From NCBI GenBank assembly GCA_965216945.1, contig CBDCGU010000003.1:3038001-3102000 (forward strand): a stretch of DNA of 64,000 bases, read 5' to 3'. The number at the start of each line of letters is the position of its first letter. Positions within the stretch are counted from its first letter, which is position 1. The notes beneath the pieces are model-generated. The model did no database searches. It was not told the origin of the DNA and was given only the letters and a program-made list of their open reading frames with translations. A program made the translations under genes and the position numbers. The stretch is from DATHZQ01 sp965216945 (GTDB lineage: Bacteria; Actinomycetota; Acidimicrobiia; Spongiisociales; UBA5794). Shown piece by piece: positions 8,769 through 16,801 of this stretch.

Positions 8769-9686
8769 ATGGCGCCGAGAGCTTTGGTACCCCACGTACA
8801 CCTGAGTCGTAGGAGGTTCCTCACCGGCGTTGGGGCGGCGGCTGCGGCCGGGTCGGTGGCCTCCCTCGGGCTGGCGGCCCCGGCGGCGGCGCATCAGGGC
8901 GGCGCACCGGTCTTCCCCCGCCAGTCGGGCCCCAACCCGATCCCCCAAGTGGTCGACGCCAGTGCGCCCGGGTTTCCCCCGCCACCCGATCCGTTCCACT
9001 TCATCCACTGGCTGTTGCCCGGCCCCGAGGGCGCATCGACACAGATCCTCGAACTGCCCGCGTTCGGCCTCGACGTGGATCCGAGCACGATCACGGACTT
9101 CGACGGCTTTGTGGCGTATGCCGTGGTCGCCGGGACCGCTCAAGACGGCACAGGCGCCAGCTACGACACCGAGCTCGACGTTCGGGTGATGCAAGGCCAC
9201 TACATCGGGGAGGACGGGCGCACGCACTACGGAACGTTTGGATTCTTCTGATTCGACTTGTTCCTCCCTGGTCAGGGAGGAGCTGGGCAGGTCCACGACT
9301 TCAATCCCGGAGTGATGCAAAACGGGTTGTTCTGGACGATGGCCATTCCCGACGACTCCTTCCGCCACAGCGCCGATCGTGCGCATCTGGCGGTGGAGCA
9401 CCTGCCGATCCCGGATACGTTCTTCTTTGCCAACAACGTATCGGTGTCCGCCGAGATCGATGTGGACGTCACGTGGGTTGCGACAGCGGCTCCGGTCGAG
9501 CGCGGCAAAGGCAATTCCGTACCGCCCGACGACTGGGCGGCCTTCACCGGGCACTTCTCGGACGCAACCTGCCGCGGACGTGGCGCGGGGCGGGAAACCG
9601 GATTCCACTTCCAAACCGGCGAGCTCTCCGAGGCCGGGTTCTTTGCCCAACTCGGGTATGAGCGCAATGGAGCCTTCCTCAGCTGA
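8769..9686 (+). CDS. Tat-exported protein of unknown function, interrupted by in-frame UGA
   Basis: The first part (160 codons) starts at ATG 8769 behind a GGAGGAGAAGGG ribosome site and carries a clear twin-arginine signal: SRRRFL, an Ala/Gly-rich core and an APAAAH cleavage region. It stops at TGA 9249-9251. The same frame continues open for another 144 codons to 9686, with no convincing start or ribosome site for an independent second gene. The junction reads YGTFGFF-stop-FDLFLPG. Simplest readings: a Trp codon mutated to UGA (pseudogene), a sequencing error, or UGA recoding. A perfect hairpin begins 11 nt after the UGA. I recognise no domain in either half. Confidence 0.6.
9262..9281 (+). 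other. Hairpin immediately 3' of the in-frame UGA
   Basis: TCCTCCCTG and CAGGGAGGA are perfectly complementary around a GT centre; in practice a 7-bp stem with loop TGGTCA. The apical loop lies 18-23 nt after the UGA at 9249, within the spacing of bacterial SECIS elements, and contains GGU as in the E. coli fdhF loop. It could also be a chance feature of the PGQGG coding sequence. Confidence 0.4.
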
Positions 9687-9713
9687 GGACCAACCACCTG
9701 GTGTGGGGTGACC

Positions 9714-9744
9714 CCGGTCGCGGCAGAACGCCTGCCGCGACCGG
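9714..9744. terminator. Bidirectional hairpin terminator between convergent genes
   Basis: A perfect 13-bp GC-rich stem (9714-9726 with 9732-9744) with a 5-nt loop sits between the end of the Tat-protein frame and the end of the pgpA-like gene on the opposite strand. No U-tract follows, as is common for high-GC actinobacterial terminators. Confidence 0.65.
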
Positions 9745-9781
9745 TAGGTCTCGACTTGTCACCCCCTCGTCCCGGCGCGGG

Positions 9782-10261
9782 TCACACACCGAGGAGGACG
9801 ACGAGCCAGCCGGCTCCCAAACCGTAGAGACCGGCAACGACGTCGTCTGCCGTGATCCCGAACGGAGCCGGCAGCGACTCGGCCTGTTTCACCCCCGGCA
9901 GCACCTTGAAGATGTCGCCCAACCGCGCCACACCCCATGCCACGAACCAGGCGACACCGCTCAGCCCGATCACTGCAACGAGCGCCCCGGCCACCTCGTC
10001 GATCACGATCCACCCCGGGTCTTCGTTGCGGTGCGACTCGGGCGCCGACGCCCAGATCGACAGGCCGATGGCTACGAGTGCGACGAGCAGGCCCACCCAC
10101 CAGTCCGACGTCCACGACACGACGCCGATCAGCCCACCGACCACCGCACCGAACGTTCCCGCGCCGTTGTCCGACCCCCACAGTCGTCGCGGGATCCAAC
10201 CGGAGCCGAACCCGGCCGCCACCCAGCGACGAAGTCGTTCGGCCATCCGCTCAGCCGCCAT
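9782..10261 (-). CDS. pgpA: Phosphatidylglycerophosphatase A family protein
   Basis: A 159-aa integral membrane protein of the PgpA family, which dephosphorylates phosphatidylglycerol phosphate in phospholipid synthesis. The acidic motif IVIDEVAG, the upstream segment GAGTFGAVVGG, and four hydrophobic stretches fit the family. The N-terminal FGSGWIPR segment is also typical. It is divergently oriented from the S9 peptidase gene across a 140-bp promoter gap. Confidence 0.8.
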   Translation of the reverse strand: MAAERMAERLRRWVAAGFGSGWIPRRLWGSDNGAGTFGAVVGGLIGVVSWTSDWWVGLLVALVAIGLSIWASAPESHRNEDPGWIVIDEVAGALVAVIGLSGVAWFVAWGVARLGDIFKVLPGVKQAESLPAPFGITADDVVAGLYGLGAGWLVVLLGV

Positions 10262-10401
10262 GCCGGAGACGGTCGTGTGGTTCGGTCGTCCAAGTCGGGG
10301 TTGCGATCACCGGGGCAACCTAATGGTCCTCGGCCGTCCGAGCGCTCCCGCGCCGTCGTAGCGGTAGCCTCGGCGGACCGACTTTCAGGAGGAAAGACCC
10401 G

Positions 10402-12318
10402 ATGCGACCCGATCAGCTTGGTGACTACCGAGTTCCGTCCGATCCGAGGATGCATCCGGACGGCCGTCGCGTCGCATTCGTCGTCACGCAGATGGACTTG
10501 GAGGAGGACCGCTATGTACGCCGGATCTGGCTCTGGGACGGAGCGCAGGCCAGGCCCCTGACCGGTGGGCCAGGCGACGGGCGGCCCCGCTGGTCACCCG
10601 ACGGCGTCTCGCTGCTGTTCCTTCGTACCGGGCCGGACGAGGACGCCAAAGCACAAGTTGCGGTCCTGCCCGTCGGTGGCGGTGAAGCGGAGGTGGTGAG
10701 CGATTTCGAGCTCGGCGTCTCAGAGGCGGAGTGGTCGCCGGATGGATCGCTGATCGCGGTAGTCGCCGTCGAGTGGGCGCCCCAGCTCGCCGACCTCGAC
10801 GATAAGGAGCGCAAACGCCGCCCCCGGCGCTACACGGAGATTCCCTACCGGGGCGACAATCGCGGCTGGATCGGGGACCGTCGCAGCCACCTGTGGCTCG
10901 TCGACCCCACCGGCAACGACGATGCGAAGTGCCTCACGCCGGGGGAGTACGACGAAGGTGGGCTTGCCTGGAGTCCACACGGCGACGAGATCGCGTTCAT
11001 CAGCCGCCGCCATGAAACCCGCGAGACCGATCCGGGCGGCCAGGTGTTCACCGTGGCGATGTCCGGCGGCGACGCGACCGAGCGCAGCCCCGTGGGCACA
11101 TGGCAGGTGCCCAACTACGACCGTAACGGCGTGCTGCACGCCATTGGCGATCCCGATCCATGGGCCTGGCCGGGAGTGCCGGTGTTGCGCCGGCTCGACA
11201 CACTGGACGATCTGACCGGATTCCTGGATCGCAGCATCATCACCTTCGCCCCGCCCTTGGCGCCCGCCGGTCCGCAGTGGCTCGACGACGGCGCCGCAAT
11301 CTGCCTCGTCGAGAACGAGGGTCGCATCGAGATTGCACGCCTGGCAGGACACAACGCACCGATCGTCGTCGGCGGCGACCGTGTCGTAACGGGTGCGTCC
11401 CCCCGCCAGGACGGCACGGCGCTTGCGTTTGTGGCGACCACTGCGACAGATCCGGGCGAGCTGTACTGGTTCGACGACGACGGCGAGCGCCGGCTCACGT
11501 CCCTCAACGACGAGTTCCGTGCAGCAACCACTCTCGCCGAGCCGCATCCCTTCACCATCGACCACGACGGCGTGTCCATCGCCGGATGGATCTACCTGCC
11601 CCCCGGCGACGGCCGCGTACCCGTGCTCCTCAACATCCACGGAGGCCCGGCGGCCCAGTACGGCTACGGCTTCTTCGACGAGTTCCAGGTCTACGCCGGT
11701 GCGGGCTACGGCGTCGTAGCCACGAACCCGAGGGGTTCGAGCGGGTACGGCCATGACCACGTAGCCGCCGTCGTCGGCCGTTGGGACGATGACATGCCGC
11801 CCGATCTCGCCGACCTGCTGGCTGCGGTCGACGTGGCAGGCGGCGTGGAGCCGCGCCTCGACACCGGCAACGTGGGCGTGATGGGCGGCTCCTACGGCGG
11901 TCTCATGACCTTGCGGGTCGTAGCTGCGGACCACCGCTACCGATCCGCCGTCGCCGAGCGGGGGCTCTACTCGTGGGCGTCGTTTGCCGGAACGTCGGAC
12001 ATCGGTATGTGGTTCGGCAAGGCCTATCTCGGCTTCCACAACCACGAGGATCCGATGCGGACGTGGTGGTCGGGTCCGCTGGCACATGCCGGCAAGGTGG
12101 AGACACCGATGCTCGTGCTGCACTCGGAGAGCGACTGGCGGACACCGATCGAGCAGGGGGAGCAGCTGTTTGCTGCGCTCAAGCACGCCGGCGTCGAGAC
12201 CGAGATGGTTCGGTTCCCCGCCGGCGAGGGGCACGAGCTCAGCAGAAGCGGCAAACCAAAGCACCGAGTGGAGCGCTTCGAGATCATCCTCGAGTGGCAC
12301 GAACGACACATGCGCTGA
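10402..12318 (+). CDS. S9 family peptidase (acyl-aminoacyl/dipeptidyl peptidase-like)
   Basis: A 638-aa prolyl-oligopeptidase-family serine peptidase. The N-terminal two thirds form a WD40-like beta-propeller with repeated WSPDG-type blades. The C-terminal alpha/beta-hydrolase domain has the nucleophile motif GGSYGG (Ser about 497), the oxyanion region NIHGGPAAQYG, an Asp in HSESDWRTP and a His in EGHELSRSGKP. A Shine-Dalgarno sequence CAGGAGGAAAG lies just before ATG 10402. No signal peptide is visible, so it is probably cytosolic, degrading oligopeptides or acylated peptides. A run of hairpins follows its stop. Confidence 0.92.
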   Translation: MRPDQLGDYRVPSDPRMHPDGRRVAFVVTQMDLEEDRYVRRIWLWDGAQARPLTGGPGDGRPRWSPDGVSLLFLRTGPDEDAKAQVAVLPVGGGEAEVVSDFELGVSEAEWSPDGSLIAVVAVEWAPQLADLDDKERKRRPRRYTEIPYRGDNRGWIGDRRSHLWLVDPTGNDDAKCLTPGEYDEGGLAWSPHGDEIAFISRRHETRETDPGGQVFTVAMSGGDATERSPVGTWQVPNYDRNGVLHAIGDPDPWAWPGVPVLRRLDTLDDLTGFLDRSIITFAPPLAPAGPQWLDDGAAICLVENEGRIEIARLAGHNAPIVVGGDRVVTGASPRQDGTALAFVATTATDPGELYWFDDDGERRLTSLNDEFRAATTLAEPHPFTIDHDGVSIAGWIYLPPGDGRVPVLLNIHGGPAAQYGYGFFDEFQVYAGAGYGVVATNPRGSSGYGHDHVAAVVGRWDDDMPPDLADLLAAVDVAGGVEPRLDTGNVGVMGGSYGGLMTLRVVAADHRYRSAVAERGLYSWASFAGTSDIGMWFGKAYLGFHNHEDPMRTWWSGPLAHAGKVETPMLVLHSESDWRTPIEQGEQLFAALKHAGVETEMVRFPAGEGHELSRSGKPKHRVERFEIILEWHERHMR

Positions 12319-12323
12319 GGGTT

Positions 12324-12550
12324 TCGCCCGAAGCAGGCTTCGGGCGAGTTGTTTCGACCCCGAGCGAATGCTCGGGGTCGAGTTTGTTTGTCGGCCCTTC
12401 GGGCCGGCTGTCTTTTGCTCGTCGCAGCAGCAAGTGGCTGCGACGAGATCTGAGGGGAGGCGCGGAGCTTCCCCTCAGACTCCCCTCCACTGCGACATCG
12501 CTCCGCTCGTCGCCCCAAGTCCCTCGAAGGGCGTGAGCCTTCGGGAGGGT
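12324..12550 (+). other. Array of six consecutive hairpins in the intergenic gap
   Basis: Perfect stem-loops follow one another: 12324-12347 (10 bp), 12354-12381 (12 bp), 12392-12406 (6 bp, TTC loop), 12418-12447 (11 bp) and 12450-12478 (9 bp), then a bulged one at about 12521-12550. The first three are each followed by T-rich spacers, so they may act as serial terminators for the S9 peptidase gene. The density is far above the rest of the window. Confidence 0.7.
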
Positions 12551-12573
12551 GCGGGGGTGCTCGAGGGGGTGGT

Positions 12574-12819
12574 GCTCCGCGGAACCCCCTCGATGTGGGG
12601 TGCAGCGACATGTGCGGTGCACCCCACCAGAGACACGGCGCGGCGGAGCCGCACCTCACAAAACTCGATCGAGGCCTGCCTCGATGGAAACACTCTTGGT
12701 GGAGCTCCGCGGAACCCCCTCGTTGTGGGGTGCAGCGACCTGTGCGGTGCACCCCACCAGGGACACAGGGCGGCGGAGCCGCACGTCACAAAGCTCGATC
12801 GAGGCCTGCCTCGATCGAA
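12574..12819 (+). repeat. Two tandem copies of a structured ~116-bp repeat (130-bp period)
   Basis: The segment starting GCTCCGCGGAACCCCCTCG at 12574 recurs at 12704 with a few substitutions, continuing to about 12689 and 12819. Each copy contains a perfect 10-bp inverted repeat GTGGGGTGCA / TGCACCCCAC (12595-12604 with 12618-12627; 12725-12734 with 12748-12757) and an outer GCTCCGC / GCGGAGC pair. No coding frame makes sense across it. It ends about 60 bp before ilvE and could be a mobile extragenic palindromic element. Confidence 0.8.
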
Positions 12820-12879
12820 ATGCTCGAAATGCTTCTCCAGTACAGTTGCGGTCTCAACCGTCGTGTCGGAGGATCATCC

Positions 12880-13911
12880 ATGACATCCCAATCCGCCCCG
12901 CCCGCCCCAAACGCACCGTTCGGCAGCGTTTTTGCGAGCACGATGGCGGTAGCGGAATGGACCGATGGCGAGTGGAGCGCAGTCAAGCTGGGGCCGGTCG
13001 AGCCGCTGGCTCTTCACCCCGCAACGCACGTGTTGCACTACGGCAGCGCATGCTTCGAGGGATTGAAGGCGCATCGCGGGCACGATGGCGTCGTCAGGAT
13101 CTTCCGGCTCGATTCCCACGTCCGCCGGATGCAACGCTCCGCCGAGATCCTGATGCTTCCCGTGCCACCCACCGAGATGCTCGCCGAGATGACGATCGAC
13201 GTGGTCCGGGCATGCCTCGACGAGGTGCCGGCGGCCCCGGGCTCGTTGTACCTGCGTCCCACGTTGATCGGGACGGTTCCCAACATCGGCGCCGCCGCCG
13301 TGCCTTCGCCGTCGGCTTTGCTGTACGTGCTCGCCAGCCCCGTGGGCGACTACTTCGCGGGCGGCGTCCGTCCCCTCAAACTGATGCTCGAGACGGAACA
13401 ACCACGGACAACACCCCAGTTCGGCATGGTCAAGTCGGGGGCGAACTACGTGATGGCGCTGGGCCCGACCATGCGAGCCAAGCAGGAGGTGGGAGCCGAC
13501 CAGGTGCTGTTCGCCCCCGGGGGTGTCATCCAGGAGACCGGCGCCGCCAACTTCCTGATGATCGACTCGCAACGCATCATCACCCCGGCCCTCAACGAGG
13601 CGTTCCTCCACGGTGTGACTCGTGACTCCGTGCTCGTGCTGGGGAAGGACCTCGGCTACGACGTGGAGCAGCACCCCAACCTGAGGGTCGACGAGCTGCT
13701 GGAGTGGTCGAAGCACGAAGAGTCGGAGGCGGCGCTGTCCGGTACGGCTGCCGTGCTCGCAGCGGTGGGCAGTCTGGTGACGGACGGCGAGGAGATTGCC
13801 GTCGGCACAGGTGAGGTGGGCAGTCACACGTTGCGGCTGCGCAGCGCGCTGACGGATCTGCACGTGGGGAACGCCGAGGATCGACACGGCTGGCTCCTGC
13901 CCGTCGAGTGA
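12880..13911 (+). CDS. ilvE: Branched-chain amino-acid aminotransferase
   Basis: A 343-aa fold-type IV PLP enzyme interconverting branched-chain amino acids and their 2-oxo acids. Motifs HYGSACFEGLKAH, LYLRPTLIGT, and QFGMVKSGANY with the PLP-binding Lys match class II IlvE proteins, as does the C-terminal GTAAVLAAVG. ATG 12880 follows the ribosome site CGGAGGA; the longer open frame upstream lies in the repeat region. It appears monocistronic, 76 bp before the next gene. Confidence 0.93.
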   Translation: MTSQSAPPAPNAPFGSVFASTMAVAEWTDGEWSAVKLGPVEPLALHPATHVLHYGSACFEGLKAHRGHDGVVRIFRLDSHVRRMQRSAEILMLPVPPTEMLAEMTIDVVRACLDEVPAAPGSLYLRPTLIGTVPNIGAAAVPSPSALLYVLASPVGDYFAGGVRPLKLMLETEQPRTTPQFGMVKSGANYVMALGPTMRAKQEVGADQVLFAPGGVIQETGAANFLMIDSQRIITPALNEAFLHGVTRDSVLVLGKDLGYDVEQHPNLRVDELLEWSKHEESEAALSGTAAVLAAVGSLVTDGEEIAVGTGEVGSHTLRLRSALTDLHVGNAEDRHGWLLPVE

Positions 13912-13987
13912 CGGGTTCCGTTTCGATTCGACAGATTGGCGACACACCCGAGCCGGTAGCATCGGGCCGAAATCGACACGAGGTGCC

Positions 13988-14509
13988 ATGGGACAGCAGC
14001 CCAACATCGAGCTGGAGATCGCCGACCTGCCGCGGCCGCAACCGGCGCCCGAGCCGGCACGGCGGTGGAAGCCGAACCGGCCCGGCGAGCTGAGCGCCCC
14101 CGAGCAGGTGCCCTGGGGTGGGGCATTCGGGACGACGGGGCCGGACACGGGGTACGTCTACAGGCTCATCGCCGACCGCGACCTCGACCTCGTCGACGGT
14201 GAGAGCCGGCACAACGCTCAGTCCGGCGTCGCCGTTCTCGCCGGTGCCCGGGCGTCCCATTTCGGCCGTGCCCCGACGGGTCGTGACGTGGATGTCGCAA
14301 TGACGATCCTCGGATTCATGCCAGAGGGGTTGCCTGGCGACCTGATCGATGCGTTGCGGGAGGGTCGGCAAGAGTGGACCTCGAATCTGGCTCACGACCC
14401 GGGGCGAGCCCGGGCTCTGGTCGCATCGGTGCCGATCGAGAACCTGGCGGCGCCGTTTGAAGACCTACGAGCCCGCATGGCTCTCGGCGAGCGGCTCATT
14501 CTGCGTTGA
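13988..14509 (+). CDS. Hypothetical protein, 173 aa
   Basis: I do not recognise this family. It is a soluble protein with a Pro/Arg-rich N-terminus (residues about 13-35), a central WGGAFGTTGPDTGYVYRL segment and helical predictions towards the C-terminus. There is no signal peptide, membrane segment or cysteine. Reading-frame integrity, GC-rich third positions and the position 37 bp upstream of the FAH-family gene on the same strand suggest that it is real and may be co-transcribed with that gene and gltX. Confidence 0.7.
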   Translation: MGQQPNIELEIADLPRPQPAPEPARRWKPNRPGELSAPEQVPWGGAFGTTGPDTGYVYRLIADRDLDLVDGESRHNAQSGVAVLAGARASHFGRAPTGRDVDVAMTILGFMPEGLPGDLIDALREGRQEWTSNLAHDPGRARALVASVPIENLAAPFEDLRARMALGERLILR

Positions 14510-14546
14510 GACCAAACCCCACCGAGACGACCCACGGAGCTGAGAC

Positions 14547-15311
14547 ATGAAGATCGTCCGCGTCGACTCCGAGGTCGACGACATCACGTACGGTGCCGTC
14601 GAGCCCGAGGGCATCCGCCTCCACCGCGGCTCGCCGTTCATCGCCTGGGAGCCGACCGAGACGGTCGTGGCATGGGACCAGGTGCGCCTGCTCGCCCCGG
14701 TGATCCCGACCAAGATCGTTGCGATCGGCAAGAACTACGTGGATCACGCCGCCGAGATGGACAGCGAGGTGCCGGAGCGCCCCCTGATCTTCTTGAAACC
14801 ACCCACTTCCGTTGTCGGTCCACTGCAACCGATCCGGCTGCCCGCAGCCTCCGAGAACGTTCACCACGAGGCGGAGCTGGCGGTCGTCATCGGCAAGGTC
14901 ACCAAGGACGTCGCCATCGAGGAGGTGGGCCCTCACATCCTCGGCTACACCGCGGCCAACGATGTCACGGCCCGCGATCTGCAGCGCAGCGACGGGCAGT
15001 GGAGCCGGGCCAAGGGCTTCGACACGTTCTGCCCGCTTGGCCCCGCCATCGACACCGAGCTCGACCCGCTGGAAGGCCTGTCGGTGATCTGCCGGGTGAA
15101 CGACGACATCCGCCAGAGCGGCTCGACCAGCGACATGGTGTTCGGTGTCGGCGAGATCGTCTCTTACATCTCGCATGTGATGACGCTGCTGCCCGGCGAC
15201 GTCATCCTGACCGGCACGCCCGACGGTGTCGGCCCCATCGAAGCGGGCGACCGTGTCGAGGTCGACATCGAAGGCATCGGCGTGCTCGTCAACCCGGTCG
15301 TGGCGCGATGA
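14547..15311 (+). CDS. Fumarylacetoacetate hydrolase family protein
   Basis: A 254-aa enzyme of the FAH/YcgM-like fold, which hydrolyses or decarboxylates 2-oxo-dioic acids using a divalent metal. The metal ligands are visible in HHEAELAVVIG (two Glu) and in the Asp of NDVTARDLQ; KIVAIGKNYVDHAAE and ILTGTPDGVGPI are family signatures. The substrate (acylpyruvate, oxaloacetate or homoprotocatechuate intermediate) cannot be told. Its stop overlaps the gltX start by 4 bp (ATGA), an arrangement frequent in actinobacteria. Confidence 0.9.
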   Translation: MKIVRVDSEVDDITYGAVEPEGIRLHRGSPFIAWEPTETVVAWDQVRLLAPVIPTKIVAIGKNYVDHAAEMDSEVPERPLIFLKPPTSVVGPLQPIRLPAASENVHHEAELAVVIGKVTKDVAIEEVGPHILGYTAANDVTARDLQRSDGQWSRAKGFDTFCPLGPAIDTELDPLEGLSVICRVNDDIRQSGSTSDMVFGVGEIVSYISHVMTLLPGDVILTGTPDGVGPIEAGDRVEVDIEGIGVLVNPVVAR

Positions 15312-16753
15312 CGCCGCGGCTGCGTTTTGCCCCGTCGCCGACGGGCTACCTCCACGTGGGCGGGGGGAGAACCGCTCTCTACAACTGGCTGTACGTGCGC
15401 AACGCGGGCGGAACGCTGATCGTCCGCAGCGACGACACCGATAGGGAGCGATCCACCCAGGAGTACGCAGACGACATCGTTGCCAGCCTGCGGTGGTTGG
15501 GTCTCGACTGGGACGAGGGCATCGAGGTGGGTGGTCCCCATGGTTCGTACCGGCAGAGTGAGCGACTCGATCGCTACCGGGAGGTGGCGCACGCGCTCCT
15601 CGCCGCCGGGAGGGCCTACTACTCGTACGCCACTGCCGAGCAGCTGGATGCGTTCCGCACGGAGGCCCAGCGTGAAGGTCGCTCGCCTGCGTACGACGGG
15701 CGCTTCCGGGTGTCCGACGCGGAGGCGGAGCGGCGGCGCGCCGGCGGCGAACCGGCACCGATTCGATTCGCCGTCCCGCGTCCCGGCGAGACGGCTTTCC
15801 ACGATGCCATCCGCGACGACGTGCGGTTCGACCACTCCCAGGTCGACGACTTCGTCATCCTCCGCTCGGACGGGACCCCGACCTACCACCTCGCCAGCAC
15901 CGTGGACGATGTCGACTTCGGGATCACCCACGTCGTGCGAGGCGAGGACCTGCTGGCTTCGACGCCGAAGCACATCCTGCTGACGGAGGCGATGGGTCAC
16001 GACCGGGCAAACTATGCCCATCTCCCGCTGCTGATGGGGCCCGACGGGGCCAAGCTCTCCAAGCGTCACGGCCACACCTCGATCAACGCCTACCGCAGCG
16101 ACGGCTATCTCCCCGAGGCGGTCCTGAACTTCCTCGCCATCCTCTCGTGGTCGCCCGGTCCGGACGAGGAGATCGTGTCGCTGGACACGATGGTCGAGCG
16201 GTTCAGTCTCGATGCTGTATCGAAGAATCCCGCCACCTTCGATCTCGCCAAGCTGGAGTGGATGAACGGGGTCTACATCCGGGAGTTGCCGGCCGACGGG
16301 TTCGTCGCGCGATCGCTGCCGTACGTCACCGAGATGCTGGGACGCGAGCTGACCGCTTCCGAGGTCGACACCATCACCGAGATCGCACCGCTGATCCAGG
16401 AGCGCGCCAAGTTGCTCAGCGAGGTGGGCCCTCAGGTGCAGTTCCTGTTCGGCGACATCGACTACGACGAGGGCTCCTGGCAGAAGATCATGACGAAACC
16501 CGACGCCGGCGTTGCCGTCGGAGAGGCGTACCGCTCGCTCGAGACTCTCGCCACGTGGGACACCGCATCGATCGAAGCGGCACTGCGCGCCATGCTCGAC
16601 CGGAACGAGTTGTCGGCGCGCAAGGGCCTGCAGCCGTTGCGTGTCGCCATCTCCGGCTCCTCGGTCAGCCCTCCGCTCTTCGAGTCCATGGCGGCGTTGG
16701 GCAGGGAACGGACTCTCGAGCGTCTGGCGAGCGCCGCCGACCGCATCGGTTAG
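15308..16753 (+). CDS. gltX: Glutamyl-tRNA synthetase
   Basis: A 481-aa class I synthetase. The HIGH-type motif lies in PSPTGYLHVGGGRTALYN and the KMSKS-type motif in AKLSKRHGHTS; the C-terminal anticodon-binding helical domain is complete. Given gatAB in the same window it is probably non-discriminating, charging both tRNA-Glu and tRNA-Gln with Glu. ATG 15308 is fixed by the start of the Rossmann fold (TPRLRFAPSPTG) and the 4-bp overlap with the FAH gene; the longer frame upstream is spurious. Its likely tRNA substrates lie 3.2-3.4 kb downstream. Confidence 0.97.
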   Translation: MTPRLRFAPSPTGYLHVGGGRTALYNWLYVRNAGGTLIVRSDDTDRERSTQEYADDIVASLRWLGLDWDEGIEVGGPHGSYRQSERLDRYREVAHALLAAGRAYYSYATAEQLDAFRTEAQREGRSPAYDGRFRVSDAEAERRRAGGEPAPIRFAVPRPGETAFHDAIRDDVRFDHSQVDDFVILRSDGTPTYHLASTVDDVDFGITHVVRGEDLLASTPKHILLTEAMGHDRANYAHLPLLMGPDGAKLSKRHGHTSINAYRSDGYLPEAVLNFLAILSWSPGPDEEIVSLDTMVERFSLDAVSKNPATFDLAKLEWMNGVYIRELPADGFVARSLPYVTEMLGRELTASEVDTITEIAPLIQERAKLLSEVGPQVQFLFGDIDYDEGSWQKIMTKPDAGVAVGEAYRSLETLATWDTASIEAALRAMLDRNELSARKGLQPLRVAISGSSVSPPLFESMAALGRERTLERLASAADRIG

Positions 16754-16801
16754 ACCCTCACCGACCAAACCTCTGGTGGCCGCTCACCCGCCCACACCGA
16801 G

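Noticed and set aside
9258..9686. Independent gene starting at TTG 9258
   Set aside because: There is no ribosome site before it, it begins mid-domain two codons after the upstream stop, and it has no signal or family start; treated as the continuation of the Tat protein.
10720..12309. 529-codon open frame on the minus strand
   Set aside because: Exactly antisense to the S9 peptidase gene; no recognisable motif.
12574..12819. Tandem repeats as a CRISPR array
   Set aside because: Only two units, 116 bp long with almost no spacer, and no cas genes; the repeat length is far from that of CRISPR.
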